Of a stretch of 64,000 nucleotides of DNA, positions 46,265 to 56,141 are shown in pieces. The notes beneath the pieces were generated by a model. That model did no database searches and was not told the origin of the DNA. It was given only the letters and a program-made list of their open reading frames with translations. Made by a program: the position numbers and the translations under genes. Every line of letters starts with the position of its first letter. Position 1 is the stretch's first letter. Source of the stretch: Gordionus sp. m RMFG-2023 (Eukaryota; Nematomorpha; Gordioida; Chordodea; Parachordodidae); contig NC_088775.1 in NCBI RefSeq assembly GCF_954871325.1, positions 78,345,561 to 78,409,560 of the forward strand, given 5' to 3'.

Positions 46265-46875
46265 AGTCAACCCTAGAAGTCTTGGTCGAAAAAAAATGAT
46301 CAGGATAATGGGTGAGGTGAAAAAAAGAAACCTAAACCTTAGATCTTCCTTTAAAAAAGGACCCATATTTTGGATCGGATCCAATAAAACCACCACAATG
46401 GGTTGAAGTCGTAAAAAATGACCCGTTTGAGTCTGAGTCGAAAAAACGACACAACTATTCGTTTTCTAGTTTTAAGTATATAACTCGTATAACGACTAGT
46501 TGGAAGTCTAAAGTTAAAGAAAAATGTTTTATAAATTAATAATAACTAATTTAAAATCTCCGTCCTTAAGTCGACTCAAGTTCATAGAACTATTCGTCCT
46601 CTAGTCGACTCAACTATATAATTTGTATTCACGACTCATGAAAGTCTAGAGTAAAAAAAATGTAAAATACAAAAAATATCTTAATTAATAATAATAAATA
46701 ATATTCGTCCTCTAATCGACTCAAGTTGACGACTCAAGTTCATAAAATATTCGTCCTCTAGTGACTTGAGTTCATAACTCGAGTTCACGACTTGAGTTTG
46801 AGTTAGTCGACATATTCAACTAACGACTCGAGACTCTGTGTCAGAGTCGGATGAACTCGACTTTTTAACAACACT
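46265..46875. mobile_element. hAT-end region with GTCGACTCAA subterminal repeats
   Basis: The right terminus, reversed, is TAGTGTTGTTAAAAAGTCGA. Several degenerate copies of ATTCGTCCTCTAGTCGACTC lie inside (46560-46870). The left end is not identified, so the start is approximate. A matching left-type end, TGTTGTTAAAAAGACAG, occurs alone at about 52608. Confidence 0.6.
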
Positions 46876-47087
46876 ACATATAGGTAATATTCATATTCAC
46901 AAATCAAACACCCTTTCAAACATTAGATCTCTATTTAAATATAATATAGCAGCCGGCGCACAGGTTTAGATATATTTGAAAAATAGTCTTTGATTATGTT
47001 CATTTTAATATAATTGGAATTTATGTTTTATATGCCAAATTTTTCTATAATATTAAGAAAAGGAAGTCAAAAGATATTAATCTATTT

Positions 47088-47477
47088 TATACCTAAAACG
47101 AATTATTGGATTGTACAAATAACAAAATTAGTCGAATAATGAGGAAAATATATTACGAATAAATTTTAATATATTTCCGATCAAATTATTCAAAATAATT
47201 TGTAAAAAAATTATTGGTAAATATGAAATTATTCTTATTTTTTTTCTTCTCTTTTTCCACATCTCTAGATCACCCTTTTTTAAATAATCCATATAATATT
47301 TTTAAAGAATTTAATTTTCGAATAGAATTTTTGGCGAATCGAATTGAATAATGTTTTATACGAATAAAAAATTATTCTTTTCTTACAAATACGATTAATA
47401 TAGTTATTAATTAATCATTAGAAACTACGAATCACGAATAATGCAAATATTTTATTCCTCGTATTTGTGTAGGTAGA
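47088..47477. mobile_element. 390-bp hAT-type MITE, TATACCTA family
   Basis: Ends TATACCTAAAACG and, reversed, TCTACCTACACAA; exact 8-base duplication ATCTATTT (47080-47087 and 47478-47485). It confirms the boundaries of the family seen at 23387-23970. Confidence 0.9.
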
Positions 47478-47485
47478 ATCTATTT

Positions 47486-48545
47486 AATGTTTAGATTTTT
47501 TTTAAAATATGGATAAATTAATTATTCACCCAGATATTATTCCCTATCTTTTAAGAAATTGTGATGTACTTAATTTTATTTAAAAAATATTTGATATTGA
47601 TTAATATACAGATATCTATCTGAATAAATTTTGCAAATCTACCCCACTATGTGAATTTATAAAAGACTATAATTTCTGGTTTTTTATGACTTTTTTTCAT
47701 CAATTTTATTATTATGATTTAGTATCGATTATAATACTTTCCTTTTGAGGATGCGTATTTAACTAATATTCATGGTTTCTTAGAAACCAAAATTGATTTT
47801 GTGAATATAAACTAACATTTGGCCCTTGTTTTTTCTTCTGGGGGGGGCATTATAGTCAAATAACAATTTCAAAATAAATGTTTATCTAATACATAGCTTA
47901 AAAAAGCCAATTATCCATGGTTATATTATTATTAATTCAACTAATCTGCACTATATCAATTAATGCACTCTCTGAAACAATATTTTTATGTTCATTAAAA
48001 CAAAGTGTTTAAGATAAAAATTAATGAAGAAGTTGTAGTAACCAGTCATTATTACATTTTAAAAACTCGCAGTGACGTTGATATGGTTGATTAGTCGTGT
48101 GCAATCTATTCAGCTGCCACGACTACTTAAATAATAGATAGTCTCTGCAGAGGTGTTTTAGAATGTTTCATATTTTAAAAAAAAATTTATATATAATTTA
48201 CTGAGGGAAATTTTATAATTTAAAAAATCTGATTTGACTGGAAACATTCCAGCATGTGTAGTATACGGTATACCTTATCTATATATAAATTTCAAACAAT
48301 TTTTGCCAGAAATATTTGCTTATTTTTAATTTATATAACAATTCACCATATGGATGTCCAAGTTGAAATACATTTCCAATCAAATCAAAATTTTTCAAAT
48401 TTAAAATTCGCCCTCTATAAGTAATTTGAAATGGAAAGATTCCATATCCCAATATGACCTATATATATTTAATTGGTACACACTTTTATTGACGTTACGT
48501 TACAATGATAAATCGATTTTATGCTAAGATAATATATCCAATAAT
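47486..48545. other. AT-rich stretch, no gene recognised
   Basis: G8 at 47840-47847. A short open start at 47511 (MDKLIIHPDIIPYLLRNCDV) stops after about 25 codons and has no recognised continuation. Nothing else is seen. Confidence 0.3.
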
Positions 48546-48715
48546 GTAGAGATCTGCAAAGCCCTACCCATTCGAAAAGTTGCGGGCGGGACAATTCATA
48601 CATAAATATCTAAGGGTTCCAAAACATTAACGGGTATGGCTAGGTAAATTAAAAAAAATTTTTATAAGGGAAAATTCATAATGGGCAGAAACGGACTAGG
48701 TTTTGCAGATTTCTA
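48546..48715. mobile_element. Degraded MITE, TAGAGATCTGC ends
   Basis: Termini TAGAGATCTGCAAAGCCC and, reversed, TAGAAATCTGCAAAACC. GCGGGCGGG-type blocks lie inside. The ends resemble CAGAGACCTGC of the MITE at 2525-2728. Flanking 8-mers match only partly. Confidence 0.65.
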
Positions 48716-49263
48716 ATTGACGTAAACGTGAAAAAGAATAGTAAATTTTTAAGCTATATTATATTATTTATTATTTTATATATAGAAACGACATTTATGG
48801 ATATCATCCACTAAACATCAATGCACAGCGAAAATATACAATAAATTTTATTTTTAAAGATAATATAACAAAATTTTATAAATGATCGTGCAATATTTAT
48901 CATATTTATACTAATTATGCAATCAATGTATATATTTTTATAAACTTTTAATATTTAATTTTGTTTTTAAATAACTAGTCTATTTTAACAAATTAGCGAG
49001 TGATATTATAATATTAGCTTTGTACTGATTGAAAAGTAATTATTAAAAAAATGATTTTCTCTTTATTTTTCCTTTTTTTATCCGATATTCTTATAAACGA
49101 TATTGATCTTATATTTCAATTAATTTTTATTTACCATCTATCTTTGAATCAATGTTATAAAAAAACAATATTTTCTATTAAAAATTTTCCATGAGTGAAT
49201 CATATTTAAAAATGTTGATGTGACTCATTTAATATTTATTTTAAATCCTTTTATAGTTGCAGA
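48716..49263. other. AT-rich stretch, no feature recognised
   Basis: Plain AT-rich sequence between the degraded MITE and the next hAT terminus. Confidence 0.4.
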
Positions 49264-49555
49264 TAGTGTTGTTAATCGACTAAATTTAGTCGACTAACAG
49301 ACGACTAACTAATAGTTTTAGTCGAAAAATTCGACTAAAAACTTTAGCAACTAAATTAGTCTATTAGTCGACTAATTTAGTCGACTAAAACGACTAATAT
49401 AGTCGACTAAAACGACTAACATAGTCGACTAAAATGACTAATATAGTCGACTAAAACGACTAATTTAGTCGACTAAAAGAACAAATTAAGTCGACTAAAA
49501 GAACTAATTAAGTCGACTAAAAGAACTAATAAAGTCAACAAAATTAAGTCATTAA
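49264..49555 (+). repeat. hAT terminus followed by a 22-bp tandem array
   Basis: TAGTGTTGTTAATCGACTAA at 49264 is a hAT-type end. It is followed by about eight tandem copies of a 22-base unit built on TAGTCGACTAAAACGACTAA; each carries the 10-base palindrome TAGTCGACTA or a near version. The array decays to the right (AAGTCGACTAAAAGAACTAA). Inverted or partial copies lie at 53454-53620 and 62370-62540. Confidence 0.85.
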
Positions 49556-49559
49556 ACAT

Positions 49560-51365
49560 AACATAATCGTTATTTTTGAACATTTTTTAAATTTTTTAGG
49601 TAAAAATATATGTTGTAAAGATGTAAAAATATAATTTCAGTGAAGATGTACCATCATAGAAAAATATAAATTGTCATAATCGTTATATTTGAAAAGTAAA
49701 TAGGTAAAAATATATTTATTGTAAAAGTGTTAAAATAAAATTTCAGTGAAGATGTACCAAAGAAGAGTGACAATTGCATCGTTATTTTTTTTAACTTTTT
49801 TGAATTATTTTAAAGTAAATAGCTAAAAGTATATATTGTAAAAATTAAAATTTCAGTGAAGATGTACCAAAGAAGAGTGACAATTGCATCGTTATTTTTT
49901 TTAACTTTTTTGAATTATTTTAAAGTAAATAGCTAAAAGTATATATTGTAAAAATTAAAATTTCAGTGAATATGTACCATAGAAAAGTGACAATTGACAT
50001 AATCGTTATTTGTGAACTTTTTTGAATTTTTTCATAGCAAATAGCTAAAAATATTGTAAAGATGTTAAAATAAAATTTCAGTGAAGATGTACCATAGAAA
50101 AGTGACAATTGTCATAATCGCTATTTTTTATCTTTTTAAAATTTTTTTAAAACAAATAGGTAAAAATATATATTGTGGAGATGTTAAAATAAAATTTCAG
50201 TGAATATGTACCATAGAAAAGTGACAATTGTCATAATCGTTATTTTTGAACTTTTTTGAATTTTTTCAAAGCAAATAGGTAAATATATATATTGTAAAGA
50301 TGTTAAAATAAAATTTCAGTGAAGATGTACCATAGAAAAGTGACAATTGTCATAACCGTTATTTGTGAACTTTTTTGAATTTTTTTAAAGTAAATATGTA
50401 AAAATAAATATTGTAAAGATGTTACAATAAAATTTCAGTGAAGATGTACCATAGAAAAGTGACAATTGTCATAACCGTTATTTGTGAACTTTTTTGAATT
50501 TTTTTAGGTAAGAATATATATTGTAAAAATGTTAAAATAAAATTTCATGAAGATGTACCATAGAAAGGTGACAATTGTCATAATCGTTATTTTTGAATTT
50601 TTTTAAAGTAAATAGGTAAAAATATATATTGTAAAGATGTTAAAATAAAATTTCAGTGAAGATGTACCATAGAAAAGTGACAATTGTCATAATCGTTATT
50701 TTTGAACTTTTTCAAAGCAAATAGGTAAAAATATATATTGTAAAGATGTTAAAATAAAATTTTATTGAAGATGTACCATAAGTGACAACTGTAATAATCG
50801 TTATGAGTGAACATTTTTAAATTTTTTAAAGCAAATAGGTAAAAATATATATTGTAAAGATGTTAAAATAAAATTTCAGTGAAGATGTACCATAGAAAAG
50901 TGACAATTGTCATAATCGTTATTTTTGAACTTTTTCAAAGCAAATAGGTAAAAATATATATTGTAAAGATGTTAAAATAAAATTTTATTGAAGATGTACC
51001 ATAAGTGACAACTGTAATAATCGTTATGAGTGAACATTTTTAAATTTTTTAAAGCAAATAGGTAAAAATATATATTGTAAAGATGTTAAAATAAAATTTC
51101 AGTGAAGATGTACCATAGAAAAGTGACAATTGTCATAATCGTTATTTTTGAATTTTTTCTAATAGGTAAATATATATATTGTAAACATGTTAAATTAAAA
51201 TTTTAGTGAAGATTCCACAGAAAAGTGACAATTGCCATAATCGTTATTTTTGAACTTTTTTGAATATTTTCACAGCAAATAGGTATAAATATTTATTGTA
51301 AACATGTTAAGTTAAAATTTCAGTTAAGATATACCATAGAAAAGTAACAATTGTCTATTTTTCAA
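49560..51365 (+). repeat. Tandem array, about 16 units of ~115 bp
   Basis: Unit landmarks in order: AAATAGGTAAAAATATATAT, GTAAAGATGTTAAAATAAAA, TTTCAGTGAAGATGTACCAT, then AAAAGTGACAATTGTCATAA and TCGTTATTTTTGAAC. Most units carry the 12-base palindrome TGACAATTGTCA. Two adjacent units (from about 49745 and 49857) are identical over roughly 115 bases, and a two-unit block of about 223 bases near 50655-50877 is repeated at once to the right. Both show recent unequal exchange. Confidence 0.92.
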
Positions 51366-52150
51366 CTCTTTAGCTGAAACGAGCAGACTTTTAGCCTACG
51401 CCCCTTTATCTTATTGGGCGAGCTTGCTAAATAATATCAAAAATTACGAGCGGACAGGTTAAAAAATTTTACTTTTAATTTTTATTTAAAATTTATCAGG
51501 TAACATTAAAAAATATATGCTTCATAAAATTTTTACATTTGTCCAAAGTACAAATAATTGTTGTAGATTATATATGTGGGAAAAGCTTATGAGATTAAAA
51601 AACTTCTTAGATTTTATTTGCATGGATGAATATAAATCGACGTGAATAAAAATATGATTTCACCTGTGGCCCAAAAGAAAAGAAAATTTAATTATTAAAT
51701 TTTAAATGCACTGTTTAAAATAGGTCGCATCAACGTCAAGATTAAATCACAACATAAGAGTAGATGAGGTTATGAGATGAGAGCACACTTTTTAATTATA
51801 TAACCATTTAAATTTTAAAGTAAGTTTATTGATTTTTTAAGGCCTAGCACCATTATTTTTTTGTACATTTCTTTAATTTATTATTTTAGAAAAAAATGAT
51901 AAATCCCTCCTACGTTTCTCTTTCCCAATGTTATTTAAAATTTGTAACAATAATTTAGCAAGATTTTTTGGTTCTTTAAATTATTTCATTAAAATGTATT
52001 ATTTATATTATATTTATTATTTTAAATTTCAATGATTATAGCGCCTTGATGGCACCAGTAAGTTTTTGTATAAAATTTTTATTTTTAAAAAAATTCTTAT
52101 TTTAATTTATATTTAAAAAAAAAAAAATCTTTTTTAAAATAATTTACATT
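51366..52150. other. Body fragment of the TTF-hAT family, then AT-rich sequence
   Basis: Bases 51480-51560 (TTTTATTTAAAATTTATCAG .. AAAATATATGCTTCATA) match the sequence just inside the array at 54270-54340, so the array at 49560 belongs to the same element family. From 51560 to 52150 nothing is recognised. Confidence 0.5.
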
Positions 52151-52154
52151 TATA

Positions 52155-52372
52155 ATGAGTAGTTTATCTTTATCTTCTTCTTCAAGCAATGCCATTACTA
52201 TGATGGATTCTCAAGAGATAGTAGAAGATGAAGTAATTTATTTAATTTTATATTTAAAACTAATAAACCCAATGTTTTATTAAAAAAAGACCTTATTTAG
52301 AGATTTGGAGTTAGAAAATACTAATACTATTATGGATTCTCAACAGAAGAATGAAGATGATGTAAGTTTTAA
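52155..52372 (+). other. Two short acidic coding-like exons, duplicated
   Basis: Exon-like block 1, 52155-52232: MSSLSLSSSSSNAITMMDSQ then EIVEDE, with a GTAATT donor. Block 2, about 52291-52360: TLFRDLELENTNTIMDSQQK then NEDD, with a GTAAGT donor. Both end in N..T.MDSQ...ED followed directly by a donor, so one seems to be a duplicate of the other. They may be the first exons of a lost gene or transposase. No downstream exon is recognised. Confidence 0.35.
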
Positions 52373-52379
52373 TATTTTT

Positions 52380-53065
52380 TTATATATTTAATTTAAATTA
52401 TTATACCTAATTAGTGTTTTCGGCCTGGGTTCAAGCCGGTTCAGAAGTTATTTAATATGATACCAATTTAGAGAAATGGTAAAAATATTTTATTCAAAAA
52501 GAGCGCACAGGTCGGGCTTCAGCCGACTCATGACTAATTAACCGGTTTGAATATGAGTCGTTTAGCCGGCCTCTCTCAACTATTTAGCAACAAAAGACAT
52601 TGTGTTGTTAAAAAGACAGTTCACCCGACTCAGAGTCTCTAGACGTTATTCGAATTAGTTGATTAACTCAAGTCGACTCTTTTATAGTCAAAACAATTGG
52701 TCCCTTTATTTTAAACTCTTATCTATATAGGAGAGACTGGGGTTATTCGAACCAATTTTTACAAAATTGGCAGCTCCTATGATTAGATACCTAAATCTAT
52801 ATTCTATAAAGGTGCCTTATAAAAAATCTTAAGATTATAATTATTTTTTTAAATTTTAATTTTTGTAAAAGTGATAATTTTGTTCAACAAGTCCCGATAA
52901 TGCATTTTTATTTATTAATAATGATATGTATTGAATAATTTTATTGTTCAAAATATGATATTACTTATAAATTGAAGCTAATAATATATAAAAATTGAAA
53001 CTTAATTTTTGCTAATTTAATAAACATTTTGGACATAAAAAAAATATGTATTAGAGATTAAGATT
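52380..53065. other. Mixed remnants with a solitary hAT-type end
   Basis: 52415-52600 is less AT-rich (GGCCTGGGTTCAAGCCGG, CGGGCTTCAGCCGACTC). At about 52608 TGTTGTTAAAAAGACAGTTC begins a left-type hAT end like the reversed end at 46875, continuing to about 52695. The rest is AT-rich. Confidence 0.4.
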
Positions 53066-53069
53066 TCTA

Positions 53070-53440
53070 AGTATTCCCAAACCAATCATATCTGTGATGA
53101 AGTACTTAAGTGCTTGAAGCCCTTAAAAAAGGGAAGACAGGTGGGTTGGATGGTTTTAGACTCGGTTTTTTTGTTGATTTAATTCAGTGCTATGATAATG
53201 GTTTTATTGACCCTTTGATGAAATGATTAACTAAACTTTGCAATAATATCCTCTTATGAGAAGTTCCTCTTTGTATTCGTCCAATTCTTTTTGGCGCTCG
53301 TCTTGTTTCTTTAACCAAGCCGGATCACGGCGGCAAAAGACTTGTCTGGGATGTCTTGTGTGTTACCTCCTTTCCGGCTAACGGAAATACCGCACCCCTG
53401 AAACTCCAAGAACTCGATAAGTTTAATAAATATAGATTCC
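53070..53440 (+). pseudogene. Reverse-transcriptase fragment, class unresolved
   Basis: Plus-strand frames read LKCLKSFKKGTSGGLDGFRL-like sequence, then VPLCIRPILFGARLVSLTKP and KRLVWDVLCVTSFPANGNTA. This resembles the fingers region of retroelement RTs with S.GLDGLRP..L and IRP..FG..L.AL.K. It is a short broken fragment. It ends where the giant inverted repeat begins. Confidence 0.5.
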
Positions 53441-53629
53441 TCCCTAATTTTTTTAATAGTCGTAGTCATGGAAATCGACTAAAAACTTTAGCGATTAAAT
53501 TAGTCTTAGTCAACTAAAACAAATAATTAGTCGATTTAAACGACTAATTTAGTTGACTAAAGCGACTAATTTAGTCGACTAAAACGACTAATTTAGTCGA
53601 CTAAGTTGATCTTTTTAGTTAGCAGCATA

Positions 53630-54215
53630 TATAGGTAAAAGTATAAATATATATTGCAAAAATATTAAGTTAAAATTTATGTGAAGATTTACCATAGAAA
53701 AGTGATAATTGTCATAATCGTTATTTTTGAACTTTTTGAATTTTTTCAAAGCAAATAGGTAAAAATATATATTGTAAAGATGTTAAAATAAAATTTCAGT
53801 GAAGATGTACCATAGAAAAGTGACAATTGTCATAATCGTTATTTTTGAACTTTTTTGAATTATTTTAAAACAAATAGGTAAAAATATATATTGTAAAGAT
53901 GTTAAAATAAAATATAAGTGAAGATGTACCATAGAAAAGTGACAATTGTCATAATTGATATTTTTGAACTTTTTTGAATTTTTTCAAAGCAAATAGGTAA
54001 AAATATATATTGTAAAGATGTTAAAATAAAATTTCAGTGAAGATGTACCATAGAAAAGTGACAATTGTCATAATCGTTACTTTTGAACTTTTTTAATTTT
54101 TTCAAAGCAAATAGGTAAAAATATATATTGTAAAGATGTTAAAATAAAATTTCAGTGAAGATGTACTATTGAGTGATAATTGTCATAATCGTTATTTTAA
54201 ATATTTTCGAATTTT
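53630..54215 (+). repeat. Tandem array, about five ~115-bp units (left arm)
   Basis: Same unit as at 49560-51365, with GTGACAATTGTCATAATCG in most copies. A 22-base TAGTCGACTA array precedes it (53460-53620). The mirror copy in the right arm lies at 61815-62350. Confidence 0.92.
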
Positions 54216-54339
54216 TAAAACTACTAACGGATCTTTGAAAATTTTTAACTATAGGAAGGTTAACAAACTTTTATTTTTTATTTAAAATTCATTAGATACA
54301 CATGAAAAAATATATGCTTCATACAAAAAAATTTAAATA

Positions 54340-54995
54340 CCAGATTATCGCTAACTGTTTTGGATGTTATCGTCGGAAAAATTAATGAGTTAATAAAAAT
54401 ACTTGTAGGATTTGATTGCAATTATCGGGTCGAAGTATTTAGTTCTATAATTGATAAAATTATAAACATCAGAACGGTTTTTTTCGGCGAAAAGAGAACT
54501 TATTTTGGATGTATAATATTTACTTCATACATTTTGATGAAAAAAATAGTAAAGGTATTTCTGAAAAGGCCTTGGAAAAATTTACACAATTGGCAAATAT
54601 ATTGAGTGTTAAATTACGTAACGAATTGTGTTCATTTGCCTGTGAATTCAAAGATTTAATAGCAGAATTAAATAAAACGGACGATGATATCGTATGAGCA
54701 GATGAGGAGTCTAATGAAAAAGTAGAATAAGATAATAACTCAGAATGTGAAATGTGATAATAAATGTAACAATTGTTTAATATGCGTGTATGAAGATCTT
54801 AAAAGATACTATAGGCACACAAGTGCATACACTATTTTATTTTTCACATGAATACATTTTAGCTTTATCATTTACTCATGCGAGAGAACATTTAGTAGAT
54901 TATGAATTATATAAAATAGGCTGAGAAATATTATAGATGAAGAAAAATTAGGATCGTTTTAATGTTGGTATGATTTAGTGGAGATTGAACTAAAA
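54340..54995 (+). pseudogene. TTF-type hAT transposase relic (left arm)
   Basis: Plus-strand pieces: VEVFSSIIDKIINIRTVFFG, then FDEKNSKGISEKALEKFTQL and ANILSVKLRNELCSFACEFK, then KCNNCLICVYEDLKRYYRHT, then hATC traces SCERTFSRL and NRLRNIIDEEKLGSF. These follow the order of TTF/ZMYM-type hAT transposases (CNNC..CY..L..Y..HTSAY..L..CERTFSKLK.IK.RLR). Several stops and frame changes. The mirror copy is at 61125-61735. Confidence 0.75.
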
Positions 54996-55629
54996 TATAT
55001 TCTTGTTTATTTGGGGAAAGCTTCAAAGTTAATAAGATTTATCAACGTAAAAATTATATATTATCTTAATTCTTAAAAATCATGTAATTCAAAAATAAAA
55101 ATATTTAAAAAATAAATAAGTTAATAGTGAAAAAAAAAACAACAAGCATTATTTATATAATGAAATTTTATTTTTTAAATTTTTTTAAATGGTATTTTAA
55201 AAAAAAATAGGAACGCTTTTGAAATCAGAAAATTTGGATTCATTATTATTTTTGCATGATAATAACAAATAATATGAATAAATAATAATATCATAAATAT
55301 TTTATCATCATTTAAATCGAATATTTTTTTATGCTTACTAAATTATGAAATTTTTAGTAAGGGTGTAGTGTTGAAAGTGAATAATTTATTTTTTATTGGA
55401 TGCTTAAAAAAATTGAAGAATGGGCATATTTAAATTTATATGGGGGGCGAGCGTGGTTTAAATTTTTTTATATGGGCAGGGCAAGACTAAAAGTCTATAA
55501 AAATTATTTAAATTTTTAGGTTAATGATGCTTACTACCAAGTGAATGTATGGAAATATTTTAAATACCAATTTGCTAAATACCGACCAAAATTTATTAAA
55601 ATGTAATAAGACCCTTATTATTTAATATA

Positions 55630-55815
55630 TTAATACGGAATCACGTGGTCGAGTCCGGCCTTCTATATATCATCCCCCCCAAGGATGGAACCACCAAGTT
55701 AGAATAAGAAAAAAAACATGATCATTCCCGGGATTCGAACCCGGGAGCATGGGATTCGAACCCGGGAGCATAGGATAAGTAAGCCAAGCTCTTGCCTACT
55801 AGGCCATAGAGGCTT
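55630..55815 (-). repeat. tRNA-derived SINE (left arm)
   Basis: Mirror copy of 60243-60425. The minus strand carries the A-box TGGCCTAGTAGGC and two tandem B-boxes GGTTCGAATCC. Confidence 0.8.
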
Positions 55816-56141
55816 TCCAAAAATCACGATTTTTCAAATATATATTATAAATATATTTGGTAGTGCCTATCCAAATGAAAAATGAACAAAATTCAAATTT
55901 GATAGATGGTACCTTAAGGTACCATGCATCATTAACCAAATTTTTATTTCACATTTTTTTACCCATGATTAAATATCGCTTCAATAACTAAAAATTCTGC
56001 ATTCTTTATGATAAAAAAAATTCAAAGGAAGACGCATTTAATTTAATTCAATTTAAATAAATAAACGTACACATAATATAAAAATATTTTTATTAAAATA
56101 CGCGGAAATATATAGATTTAAAAAATGTTAATATAGTATCA

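Noticed and set aside
49560-51365. CRISPR-like array
   Set aside because: Units of about 115 bases are repeated in full without unique spacers, and the context is eukaryotic hAT termini.
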